From NCBI GenBank assembly GCA_026418195.1, contig JAOABU010000100.1:1-48448 (forward strand): 48,448 nucleotides of DNA. Reading direction: 5' to 3'. Position 1 is the stretch's first letter, and each line of letters begins with the position of its first letter. Under the pieces are notes generated by a model. It saw only the letters and a program-made list of their open reading frames with translations. It ran no database searches and was not told the origin of the DNA. Shown piece after piece: positions 35,685 to 43,430 of the stretch. Both the position numbers and the translations under genes were made by a program. This DNA is from Spirochaetota bacterium. Lineage in GTDB: Bacteria > Spirochaetota > Spirochaetia > DTKZ01.

Positions 35685-35888
35685 ATGAAGACTTGTGCTA
35701 TTGATTCCAATTTGAAACACTGCAATTGCACCTATCCCTGCTCACGGAAGGGAGTTTGTTGCGAATGCATTGCGTACCATCGGAGTGCAGGAGAACTTCC
35801 GGCCTGTTACTTTCCGAAAGAAGCGGAGCGGACTTACGACCGCTCCGTCTCGTTCTATTTGCAGTGTAAGAAACCAGGGAGAGGATGA
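35685..35888 (+). CDS. Small cysteine-rich protein, DUF6485-like
   Basis: The 67-residue product is rich in cysteine: [19 protein letters not shown], then [18 protein letters not shown]. The Cys spacing and the YDRS segment match the DUF6485 group as I remember it. The six Cys before residue 30 suggest a zinc or iron-sulfur site. The ATG lies only 20 bp from the ATG of the divergent barrel gene and has no ribosome site. A TTGAAC(35645-35650)/TATAAG(35668-35673) pair with a 17-bp spacer inside the opposite gene may be its promoter. Function unknown. Confidence 0.75.
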   Translation: MKTCAIDSNLKHCNCTYPCSRKGVCCECIAYHRSAGELPACYFPKEAERTYDRSVSFYLQCKKPGRG

Positions 35889-35895
35889 ACTATAA

Positions 35896-37383
35896 CTATT
35901 GTGTTCTCTGTTTCCTCTCCTTAATCACTGAATAGACAACGGATGCCACGGCAATAATCAGAAAGATTCCCGATACCGGTTTGGTAAGGAAGGGGAGGAA
36001 GTTTCCTTGGGTCATCATCAATCCCCGCCTGAGGTTCGTTTCCGCTATGGGCCCTAAAATGAATCCAAGAATCACGGGTGAAAGGGGGAATCCCCACTTT
36101 TCGAACACATAGCCGATCACTCCGAACAGCATCACCGACCAGGCATCGAATACACGGTTGTTCAGTCCATACGCTCCTACAACGCAGAACACAATGATAA
36201 TGGGAAGCATGATATGCTTTGGAATCTTAAGTAATCGAACGAAGAAGCGAATCCCAAAGTATTCCATCAACACCATGACGAAGTTCGCTACGATGAGGGC
36301 GGCAAAAATGCCATACACAATGTCACCCGACGTAGTGAAGAGAAGCGGGCCTGGCGAAAGACCATGAATCATGAGACCGCCCAATAGCATCGCGGTAACC
36401 GTGTCTCCGGGGATACCCATGGCAAGTAGGGGAACTAGCGCCCCTCCAATTGAAGCATTGTTCGCTGTTTCCGAGGCGACGACCCCATCTAGGATGCCCG
36501 TTCCAAACTTTTCCGGATGTTTGGACATTTTTTTTGCAGCGATATAGGAAAGGATATTGGAAGTTCCTCCACCGATTCCCGGCAGGATCCCAATTCCCGT
36601 TCCAATCAGGCTGGAGCGGATAAAGTTCCCCATCTGTTCCATGAACTCTTTTGCCGAGAAACCGAACCCTTTGATCTTATAGTTGGCGATATTCTCCAGT
36701 TTGATCTCCACATCCGATTCTGCGGTCTTTAAAATCTCTGTAATGGCGAATAATCCAACGAGAGCCGGAAGAAGATTAAATCCACCATCCAATTCCCTGA
36801 ACCCGAACGTAAAGCGTGGAAAAGCGTCTATCGGAGCAGTTCCAACGCAGGAAAGTAGGATCCCCACAATTCCGCTCATCAAACCCTTGATGGTAGAACC
36901 TGTGGAAAGACTCGCAATAAGGGTGAGAGAGAATATCGCGATGGAAAAATACTCGGGAGGTCCAAACTTCAAGGCGATATCTGCAAGAGGAGGTGCAATG
37001 AAGAATAGTACGAGGAAGCTGAACCAACCACCCAGGAAAGAATAGAAGATCCCCGCACCCAACGCTTTCCCTGCCTCTCCTTTCTGGGCCATCGGATACC
37101 CGTCGAAGGTGGTGGCGATGCTGGAAGGGGTTCCAGGAATTTTAATTAGGATGGCCGAAATGAGTCCTCCGGAAACTCCCCCGATGTATAAGCCGATCAA
37201 AAGGGCCATTCCCTGCACCGGATGCATTCCGAAGGTCACAGGTAGAAAGAGCGCTACAGCCATGGTGGCCGTTAATCCAGGAATGGCACCAAAAATGATT
37301 CCTACCCCTACTCCCAGGAAAATAAGGATTAGAGGTTTCAATGCCAGGATTTGAGAAAATCCCACATAGAACATTTCCAACAT
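35896..37383 (-). CDS. tctA: TTT transporter large membrane subunit (TctA)
   Basis: TctA is the large, about twelve-helix subunit of tripartite tricarboxylate transporters, which take up carboxylates with a periplasmic binding protein. The 495-residue product has the family signatures GVGVGIIFGAIPGLTATMAVAL near residue 25, GGLISAILIKIPGTPSSIATTFDGYPMAQKGEAGKALG near 70, and ILPGIGGGTSNILSYIAAKKMSK near 255. The ATG at 37383 has AGGAG six bases upstream; the frame's earlier TTG does not. It follows tctB by 9 bp and shares its sigma-54 promoter. It converges with the small Cys-rich gene. Confidence 0.95.
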   Translation of the reverse strand: MLEMFYVGFSQILALKPLILIFLGVGVGIIFGAIPGLTATMAVALFLPVTFGMHPVQGMALLIGLYIGGVSGGLISAILIKIPGTPSSIATTFDGYPMAQKGEAGKALGAGIFYSFLGGWFSFLVLFFIAPPLADIALKFGPPEYFSIAIFSLTLIASLSTGSTIKGLMSGIVGILLSCVGTAPIDAFPRFTFGFRELDGGFNLLPALVGLFAITEILKTAESDVEIKLENIANYKIKGFGFSAKEFMEQMGNFIRSSLIGTGIGILPGIGGGTSNILSYIAAKKMSKHPEKFGTGILDGVVASETANNASIGGALVPLLAMGIPGDTVTAMLLGGLMIHGLSPGPLLFTTSGDIVYGIFAALIVANFVMVLMEYFGIRFFVRLLKIPKHIMLPIIIVFCVVGAYGLNNRVFDAWSVMLFGVIGYVFEKWGFPLSPVILGFILGPIAETNLRRGLMMTQGNFLPFLTKPVSGIFLIIAVASVVYSVIKERKQRTQ

Positions 37384-37392
37384 ATTCAACTC

Positions 37393-37887
37393 CTAACCTA
37401 GAATTCCTGCAGGAAGAAAAAGCACAAACACTTTTACAAATAAGTAGTAGATAATGACCGAAGTCGAAACAGCAATGATTCCATAAAGAGGAAGATTCGG
37501 TTTTCTGCGGCTTAACACCCAGAATTGAAAAAACAAGTATAGAGCCGTTGTGATGAGGAATCCGATTGGTTCCAAAAAGATCAAATATAGGAGAATCAGC
37601 AGAAAGGTTAAGCGTACCCTCTGTTTTCGCTTTGCATCAGACTCTGTTTCTTGTTCAGATGTTACATCAACTTTAGAAGAATCATTGGGAGCGCTCAGTA
37701 CGGATTGAAGAATGAGGATGAGGCTTAAAATACCAAGTATCGTTGCGGCCAATTGAGGAACAAAGGAAGAACTTATTCGAGCTACCACCAGATGTTTGAT
37801 GGAAAGAGAAGCTATCCAGACCCCTATGGAGAATAATAAAAACCCAATCCCCAAGTAGAGATCTCGCTTTCTTGATTCTACACGCAT
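37393..37887 (-). CDS. tctB: TTT transporter small membrane subunit (TctB)
   Basis: The 164-residue product has four transmembrane segments in the TctB pattern: two near residues 11-28 and 40-62, then a charged loop (SSKVDVTSEQETESDAKRKQ), then two C-terminal segments. The start at 37887 is chosen because AGGAGG lies nine bases upstream and a sigma-54 promoter ends just before it. The frame stays open to 38040, but that extension would cross the promoter. It forms an operon with tctA. Confidence 0.88.
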   Translation of the reverse strand: MRVESRKRDLYLGIGFLLFSIGVWIASLSIKHLVVARISSSFVPQLAATILGILSLILILQSVLSAPNDSSKVDVTSEQETESDAKRKQRVRLTFLLILLYLIFLEPIGFLITTALYLFFQFWVLSRRKPNLPLYGIIAVSTSVIIYYLFVKVFVLFLPAGILG

Positions 37888-37911
37888 GTCCAAAATCCTC
37901 CTACAAAGCTT

Positions 37912-37929
37912 ATGCAAGATATATGCCAA
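37912..37929 (-). promoter_or_regulatory. Sigma-54 promoter of tctBA
   Basis: On the minus strand TTGGCATATATCTTGCAT holds the -24 GG and -12 GC dinucleotides exactly ten bases apart, close to the TGGCAC-N5-TTGCA consensus. The predicted start is near 37902, just before the tctB ribosome site. The sigma-54 activator gene lies next upstream. Confidence 0.8.
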
Positions 37930-38029
37930 TTTAAGCAAACTAATGTATCTCGTTAATTCCTCGAAAGATAGATCAACATACCTTCTCCACCGACACCTCT
38001 CCATGTGTTCACTTGGAACAGGGTTTTCA

Positions 38030-38040
38030 AAATGTTTCAA
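38030..38040 (+). promoter_or_regulatory. Putative activator-binding half-site for tctBA
   Basis: AAATGTTTCAA matches 10 of 11 bases of the AAATGTTTCAT arm found upstream of the activator gene. It lies about 100 bp upstream of the tctBA -24 element, a normal distance for a sigma-54 enhancer, and touches the activator stop codon. An inverted repeat TGTTC-N5-GAACA is nearby at 38006-38020. Confidence 0.45.
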
Positions 38041-39962
38041 ATCAGTTCAAGGGCTTTCATTCTCCTCCACAAAGTAGTGCGACTGATACCCAATGTTTTG
38101 GCTGCGATGTTCTTGTTGAATGCTGCCTGCTTCAATGCGGTTAGTACCCGTTCCCGCTCGAATTGTTGCAGGGAATCCTTCATGGTGATTACGGTCGGCT
38201 GTACGGTCACTGTATTGGTAGGATAGCTAGCAACCGAACCTTCTACATCCCGCTCGTCAATAACTTGACATTGACTGAGGACGACTAATCGTTCGCATAG
38301 ATTCCGTAACTGTCGAATATTTCCAGGGAACTCCAACGACATTAATTTCCGTTTCGCACGTTCAGTAAGTTGAACAGGTGGAAGACCAAATTGAGCGGTA
38401 AAACGTTGGAGCCAGTATTCTGCAATGGCCGGAATATCTTCCCTTCTGTCCCCAAGCTCGGGCAGTTCTAGAGTGAGAATATCAATCCGGTAATAAAGAT
38501 CCTCTCTGAAGGTTCCCGCTTTCACCAGGTCTAGCAGGTTCCTATTCGAAGCGGCTATGATCCTTACATCCACAGGAATTACACGATCATGTCCCAACCG
38601 CATGATTTCTTTTTCCTGAATGGCTCTTAAAAGTCTTCCCTGAAGTTTAGGTGGGATCTCGGAAATCTCGTCTAAAAACAAAGTTCCCCTGTGAGCTAAT
38701 TCGAACAATCCAGGCTTACCCCCTTTGGAAGCACCCGTGAACGCTCCCTCAACGTATCCGAATAACTCACTTTCCAGGAGAGTTTCCGGCAAGGCTGCAC
38801 AGTTCACCGCTACGAACGGGCCATTCTTTCGGGGACTATACGTGTGGATGCTCTGAGCAAAGAGTTCTTTACCTGTTCCTGTTTTCCCAAGGATTAAAAT
38901 ATTCGAATCCACCACACTGTATCGCTTGGCTGTATGGATAGCTGAGAGGATTGCAGGGCTCGTTCCAATAATATCTTCGAAGGTATGCTTAGCATAATGT
39001 CCTCGAAGATAGATCTTCTCCCGTAACCGGGTTTCCAGTTCCTGGATTTTAGAAACCTCTTGAAGTGTGTAAATCCGCCCTATGCTTTCCCCTCGGAGTC
39101 TTACCGATGTTCCTCGTACACTGAGTTGTTTTTTTTCATACTGAAGGATTTCAGGAATGGAACCATCTTCAGTCTCTGTGATAGTTGTCCCTTTCAGGCC
39201 GGGAAGTATTTGATCTACAGGCTTCCCAAGAACGTCAATACTGGATTTAGAGAGTAAACGAGAAGCTGCGTGATTGAAAACAGTGATCTTCTGGGAAGCA
39301 TCTACGGCAATAATACCCTCAAAGGATTTGTTTAAGATGGCTTTCAAGTTCTCGGACTGTTCTTCCACTCTCCGGCTTACGTGGGCTATACGTTTCGCTT
39401 CTGTAATACTGTGCCACATCGATTCCTTGCCTGACTCTAGAAGCACGAAGGGGACGCCCAGTTCATGGGCATATGAACAGGTTCGCACTCCTCCAATGAC
39501 CACATCCGTCCCTTGAGTTACGGCCTCTAATACCGCCGATCGGATTTCATCCGTAGAGTTGAGCACTACCTGTCTCACTTCCAATCCGAAGATGTCTCCG
39601 TACTTCTCCACCCCCATCACCATATTGAGGGAACCTAAAACCGTAACCCGCTTAGCCTGAAACTCACTTTTCGCCCTTTTGAGACTCTGCACTAAATCTC
39701 CCGCCGCTACGGGCACTTCTACCACGGGAATGTATGGATCCATCCTTCGAAGCTCGATGGACACGAATCCCCTACAGATGATCACTTCGAAGTCTAAATC
39801 TAGGCCTTGGATCTCCGACGGCCAACTGGCAACCACCGTATGGAGGGAATACTTTTCTGGCGCCACCCCTTGTTGGATTTGAGCCGCGTTGTGCTCCTCA
39901 AAAACTCGCTGGAACTGATCGGCAAACTCCTGGTAAGGAGCAATGAGCAGCATCCGTATCAT
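38037..39962 (-). CDS. Sigma-54-dependent activator, PrpR_N/PAS/AAA+/Fis type
   Basis: The 641-residue product begins MIRMLLIAPYQEFADQF. Residues about 5-190 form a PrpR_N-type sensor, known to bind small carboxylates or their CoA or methylcitrate derivatives in PrpR. A PAS domain follows (about 205-300). The AAA+ domain (about 330-560) has Walker A GKTGTGKE (359-366), GAFTGA (406-411) for sigma-54 contact, and Walker B GTLFLDE. A Fis-type HTH ends the chain (NKNIAAKTLGISRTTLWRRM). It sits between tctBA and the UroD-like/tctC operon, both with sigma-54 promoters. Its own promoter is sigma-70-like and predicts a leaderless mRNA. Confidence 0.94.
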   Translation of the reverse strand: MIRMLLIAPYQEFADQFQRVFEEHNAAQIQQGVAPEKYSLHTVVASWPSEIQGLDLDFEVIICRGFVSIELRRMDPYIPVVEVPVAAGDLVQSLKRAKSEFQAKRVTVLGSLNMVMGVEKYGDIFGLEVRQVVLNSTDEIRSAVLEAVTQGTDVVIGGVRTCSYAHELGVPFVLLESGKESMWHSITEAKRIAHVSRRVEEQSENLKAILNKSFEGIIAVDASQKITVFNHAASRLLSKSSIDVLGKPVDQILPGLKGTTITETEDGSIPEILQYEKKQLSVRGTSVRLRGESIGRIYTLQEVSKIQELETRLREKIYLRGHYAKHTFEDIIGTSPAILSAIHTAKRYSVVDSNILILGKTGTGKELFAQSIHTYSPRKNGPFVAVNCAALPETLLESELFGYVEGAFTGASKGGKPGLFELAHRGTLFLDEISEIPPKLQGRLLRAIQEKEIMRLGHDRVIPVDVRIIAASNRNLLDLVKAGTFREDLYYRIDILTLELPELGDRREDIPAIAEYWLQRFTAQFGLPPVQLTERAKRKLMSLEFPGNIRQLRNLCERLVVLSQCQVIDERDVEGSVASYPTNTVTVQPTVITMKDSLQQFERERVLTALKQAAFNKNIAAKTLGISRTTLWRRMKALELI

Positions 39963-39968
39963 GACAGT

Positions 39969-39997
39969 ATCTTACCCGTATCTTTTCAACCTGTCCA
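39969..39997 (-). promoter_or_regulatory. Sigma-70-type promoter of the sigma-54 activator, predicted leaderless
   Basis: On the minus strand TGGACA (39992-39997), a 17-bp spacer and TAAGAT (39969-39974). Six bases separate the -10 box from the ATG at 39962. No ribosome site is present. The -35 box lies 3 bp from the inverted repeat at 40001, which would allow autoregulation. Confidence 0.65.
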
Positions 39998-40000
39998 GGG

Positions 40001-40034
40001 AAATGTTTCATATCAATGCAACAATGAAACATTT
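40001..40034. promoter_or_regulatory. Perfect 11-bp inverted repeat, putative enhancer of the sigma-54 activator
   Basis: AAATGTTTCAT (40001-40011) and its exact reverse complement ATGAAACATTT (40024-40034) are separated by 12 bases. The site lies about 130 bp upstream of the sigma-54 promoter at 40163 and beside the activator's own -35 box. The related half-site at 38030 supports a binding function. Confidence 0.65.
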
Positions 40035-40162
40035 TTAGCTTCCTCTTCGTTTCGGATTTCTCCTAGGGGTGCATTCATCGTTCCTAAATTAAATCCATCT
40101 AGCCCATAGAAATACGATATACTCACGAAAATTACAAGGATCTCTTATTTTAAAAAGCATGA

Positions 40163-40180
40163 AAGGCACAATTATTGCTA
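40163..40180 (+). promoter_or_regulatory. Sigma-54 promoter of the UroD-like/tctC operon
   Basis: AAGGCACAATTATTGCT has GG at 40165-40166 and GC at 40177-40178, ten bases apart, and matches GGCAC-N5-TTGCT. The predicted start is near 40190, 12 nt before the ATG at 40202. Confidence 0.8.
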
Positions 40181-40201
40181 TCTAATCATACGAGTAGCTC
40201 C

Positions 40202-41224
40202 ATGACAAACCAGGTTTCCTTAAAACCGAACCTCCTATTCTATCCCTTGCGATCATCGATGAATAATTTTCCTTGTGGGATAGAAGTTCAGCCTTCTCAC
40301 TTACAAGAAGCATGGAACCTGCGGAACCTCGAAAAAGAATACGAGATGTGGACAACCTTACATCGACCTTTCCCCTGGGCAGCAGAAATCTATCCCGATT
40401 TCCCTTGGATGGAAGCCATATGTGGATGTACCATCCGCATTTCAAAGAATGGATACTCTGTCTACCCTCTGGATTCCCCCGTACTCACCAGAGATTTACA
40501 GACTCTGGAAGCTATCCTTTCTAAGAATCCATGGATAGACAGTTATTTCACCTTGTTGGAGACAGTCTCCCAATGTGGAAAATTCCCTATTGCCATACCC
40601 TACCTGACAGGTCCTGTCCACCTGTTGCTGTCTTTGTATGGGAAAGAAAGTTTGAAACAGTTGCTTGCCACCGATCTGCGGTGGGTCGAGAGCATCTTCC
40701 AACAACTCACTTCCATTTATGTCGCCTTCTATAAAAAAATATTGAACAGAATCACACCCACTCCCTTGGGCTACATAGCGGGTGGCTGTTTTTTTCCCTC
40801 ACCCATACCCGTTTTAGTCTTGAAAGACCCTGCCTGGATGGAGTTTCAACACCTAATTCCTATGAAAAGAATGTTCTATGAGATGCTGGCAGGACACGTT
40901 TCTTTTACAGTATTCCTGGCTACTCCAGCCCCGGCGCTCCGCTGGTTTGAGCCCTGTGAATCTTGTATTGCGTTTTTTAAAGGGATTATTGTAGAAAAGA
41001 AGGATGCGACTCTCCCCTGGGAGGATCTAGTGTCTATCTTTCGTATGATTCAAGCTGCAGGTAAGACATTGATCTTGGCAGGTCCACCGGAGATGGAAGA
41101 CTGGGAGTTTGCCCAACGAGATCTGGAACCGAAAAACCTAATGGTATTGTTTTACACATCAACCTTTTCGGAGGTGCGATTCTGGTCAGAATACTTACTA
41201 GGCAAAAACCGTAGAAGCCATTGA
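40202..41224 (+). CDS. Diverged UroD/methyltransferase-fold protein
   Basis: The 340-residue product is similar along much of its length to the gene at 42336: FPWMEAICGCTIRISKNG corresponds to IPWIEGMLGCRIKRKGN, and both continue with a TYIQF/SYFTLLE-like helix and a PIxxPxLxGPxxLLLxLxG stretch. The fold is probably the uroporphyrinogen-decarboxylase (UROD/MtaA-like) barrel. The usual HxH-type segment is replaced here by SFTVFLATPAPALRWFEP, so chemistry may differ or be lost. ATG 40202 is the start; the frame is open to 40175 inside the sigma-54 promoter. It has only a weak ribosome site. Substrate unknown. Confidence 0.65.
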   Translation: MTNQVSLKPNLLFYPLRSSMNNFPCGIEVQPSHLQEAWNLRNLEKEYEMWTTLHRPFPWAAEIYPDFPWMEAICGCTIRISKNGYSVYPLDSPVLTRDLQTLEAILSKNPWIDSYFTLLETVSQCGKFPIAIPYLTGPVHLLLSLYGKESLKQLLATDLRWVESIFQQLTSIYVAFYKKILNRITPTPLGYIAGGCFFPSPIPVLVLKDPAWMEFQHLIPMKRMFYEMLAGHVSFTVFLATPAPALRWFEPCESCIAFFKGIIVEKKDATLPWEDLVSIFRMIQAAGKTLILAGPPEMEDWEFAQRDLEPKNLMVLFYTSTFSEVRFWSEYLLGKNRRSH

Positions 41225-41275
41225 ACTTCTTCGGTTGTAATAAATAGAACCTAATATTCGTTTTAGGAGGAGTGT

Positions 41276-42250
41276 ATGAAAAAAAGCGTAGCGATTCTGT
41301 TGGTGATGCTACTAGCATCTCCCATACTGTTTGCAGCAGGTGGGAAAGAAGCAGCCAAGCCCGCGTACCCCCAAAAACCGATCCAGGTAGTGGTACCGGC
41401 TGGTGCAGGGGGGGACACGGACATTAACTGCCGGCTTTTAGCAAAATATTTAGAGAAAGAACTTGGGCAGAGCGTAGTTACCGTGAATGTAGGGGGAGCT
41501 GGTGGGACCCTGGGAACACGGAAAGTCAAAGAGGCGGCGCCTGATGGATACACTGCCCTGTTCTTTCATCCAGGGATGTTACTGAACAAGGTGCTGGGGT
41601 TAGCGGATTATTCCTTTCAGGAATTCGAAGTAGCTGCCATGGCGGTGTTAGATGAAACGAACATCTTCGCAGCCAATGCAAAGGCTCCCTATAATAACAT
41701 GGCAGAACTGGCCAAAATCCTTAAGGAAAAACCTAAATCCCTCTCCTTTGCCACCGAAGTAGGGAGCTTCACACACCTACATGTGTTAGCTTTTCAAGAA
41801 GCCGCTGGGGTAGAGTTCAACATTGTGGATGTAGGAGGAGCGGCTGCAAAAACCGCTGCCTTGAAAGGAGGACAGATCGATGTGATCGGTACTCAGTACG
41901 GGCTGGTAAAGGATTACATAAAGAACGGCGATTTCAAGGCAATCGGTGTATTGTCGGATAAGCGCAACCCAGCCTTCCCCGAGGTGCCCACCTTCAAAGA
42001 ACTGGGATACAACATCGCCTTCACCAAGTTCTTCTTCTATTCCTTCCCCAAGGGAACACCGAAAGAAATCATTGATCGGTTTAGTGCAGCTGTGAAAAAG
42101 GTAGTGGAAAATCCCGAGTACCAGAAAGCGGCTTTCGATGCTTTGTATGTAACAGCTGTATACATGGGACCGAAGGAGACCTTCGACTTCCTCACCCAGC
42201 AAGAAGCTTTGTACAAGAAGTACCTGGGCGGAATTCAGATGAAAAAGTAA
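41276..42250 (+). CDS. tctC: TTT transporter periplasmic binding protein (TctC)
   Basis: The 324-residue product has a signal peptide (MKKSVAILLVMLLASPILFAAGGKE). The Bug/TctC fold shows YPQKPIQVVVPAGAGGDTDINCRLLAKYLEKELG, VVTVNVGGAGGTLGTRKVKEAAPDGYT and the C-terminal PEVPTFKELGYN with FFFYSFPKGTPKEIIDRFSAAVKK. GGAGG eight bases before the ATG fixes the start. It captures a carboxylate for TctAB, encoded 3.4 kb away on the other side of the activator. It is 51 bp after the first UroD-like gene, in the same sigma-54 operon. Confidence 0.94.
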   Translation: MKKSVAILLVMLLASPILFAAGGKEAAKPAYPQKPIQVVVPAGAGGDTDINCRLLAKYLEKELGQSVVTVNVGGAGGTLGTRKVKEAAPDGYTALFFHPGMLLNKVLGLADYSFQEFEVAAMAVLDETNIFAANAKAPYNNMAELAKILKEKPKSLSFATEVGSFTHLHVLAFQEAAGVEFNIVDVGGAAAKTAALKGGQIDVIGTQYGLVKDYIKNGDFKAIGVLSDKRNPAFPEVPTFKELGYNIAFTKFFFYSFPKGTPKEIIDRFSAAVKKVVENPEYQKAAFDALYVTAVYMGPKETFDFLTQQEALYKKYLGGIQMKK

Positions 42251-42266
42251 CGCATTCGCTGATTCA

Positions 42267-42318
42267 GGGAGCCTTGGAAGGATTTATTCCTAAGAAAGGC
42301 TCCCCTTACCTCTTTTTT
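42267..42318 (+). terminator. Partial terminator/processing hairpin between tctC and the second UroD-like gene
   Basis: GGGAGCCTT (42267-42275) pairs with AAGGCTCCC (42296-42304); the loop contains a second small stem GGAA/TTCC. Six T follow only after a gap of eight bases, so termination should be incomplete. It may lower expression of the downstream gene or protect the abundant tctC mRNA. Confidence 0.55.
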
Positions 42319-42335
42319 CCCATTAAAAGGGTGGT

Positions 42336-43430
42336 ATGGTGAACCAACTTTCAGGGTCCCACCAAGAGTTCGAGCAGTTCTACTCATTCTGGAACAACAA
42401 ACCGGTTTCAGTTCCCCTGCTAGGGTACGATTTGGGGGGATGGTTTCCGTTTCACCGCTTTTCCGTACTGAAGGGAATCAAAGAAGATCAGTACATAGAA
42501 CCTCAACAATTGGATCCTGAAGAATGCATTGAGGATTACCAAATGTACTTTTCCCGATTACGGGAAGTATCAGATGATCTAGTGAAAGGAGTTGCCCCGA
42601 TTCCTGCCATTCCCTGGATTGAGGGTATGTTAGGATGCCGTATCAAACGAAAAGGGAATAGTTTCTGGGCTGAAGAACGAAAAGCTCCGTATGAGGAACT
42701 GAAATCCTTCGATTCCTTCGCTTCATCCCCATGGTACCATACCTACATCCAATTTGTTAGAACCCTGAAGCGTTCGTTCGGACCTACCGTTCCAGTAGGA
42801 CTTCCCATACTCCGCGGGGTAAGTGACCTCCTTGGAGTTCTTCGAGGTCATGAGGATGCCATCCTAGATGGGTTGGAACAGCCTGACTGGACAAAGCACA
42901 CTGCTTTGAAACTCGCACGAGTGTTGATTCAACTTACCCGAACCCATCATCGGGAAGCAGGGCTTTTCCGGGGAGGCACGATGATCGAGCAGTACGGTCT
43001 TTGGGCTCCGGGCCCAATCGTTCGTATGCAGGAGGATGCTTCCGCGCTGTATTCACCAGAGTTATTTCGAACCTGTATCCTTCCTGCTGACCGAAAGATT
43101 GCCCAGGAGTTTCCCTATAGTCTTCTACACCTCCATACTTCTTCCCTATTTTTGATAGAAGAATTCCTTTCCATTAAGGAGATAGGCGTATTCCAGGTAA
43201 ATCGGGATGTAGGAGAAATGGGCCTTCCGGAAATGTTCCCGTATTTAAAACGAATCCAGGAAAAAGGTCGAAGACTTCTCTTGCGGGGTCCTTTCTCACT
43301 GGAAGACTATCGATGGATCAAGGAACACCTCTCCCCTACTGGTCTCATCGTTCAAACAGTGGTCGCTTCCCTAGAGGAAGGTAAAACTCTATTAGAAGAA
43401 GCCCGACGTATTTTTCTTCCCTTACGATAA
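42336..43430 (+). CDS. UroD/methyltransferase-fold protein
   Basis: The 364-residue product resembles the uroporphyrinogen-decarboxylase superfamily that includes corrinoid methyltransferases (MtaA type). Signs are PLLGYDLGGWFPFHRF near residue 27, IPWIEGMLGCRIKRKGN near 95, VGLPILRGVSDLLGVLRG near 150, and SLLHLHTSSLFLIEEFLSIKEIGVFQVNRD near 270, with the His-x-His typical of the active site. It is a diverged paralogue of the gene at 40202. Such genes often lie next to TTT transporters, but the substrate is unknown. A GGGTGG precedes the ATG. No corrinoid protein gene is present. It overlaps the end of valS by 9 bp, in the opposite orientation. Confidence 0.75.
   Translation: MVNQLSGSHQEFEQFYSFWNNKPVSVPLLGYDLGGWFPFHRFSVLKGIKEDQYIEPQQLDPEECIEDYQMYFSRLREVSDDLVKGVAPIPAIPWIEGMLGCRIKRKGNSFWAEERKAPYEELKSFDSFASSPWYHTYIQFVRTLKRSFGPTVPVGLPILRGVSDLLGVLRGHEDAILDGLEQPDWTKHTALKLARVLIQLTRTHHREAGLFRGGTMIEQYGLWAPGPIVRMQEDASALYSPELFRTCILPADRKIAQEFPYSLLHLHTSSLFLIEEFLSIKEIGVFQVNRDVGEMGLPEMFPYLKRIQEKGRRLLLRGPFSLEDYRWIKEHLSPTGLIVQTVVASLEEGKTLLEEARRIFLPLR

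Noticed and set aside
37888-38040. N-terminal extension of TctB to 38040
   Set aside because: It would translate the sigma-54 promoter and put polar sequence before the first helix; the site at 37887 has a strong AGGAGG.
40175-40201. Upstream start of the first UroD-like gene at a TTG
   Set aside because: It lies inside the -12 element of the sigma-54 promoter, upstream of the predicted transcript start.
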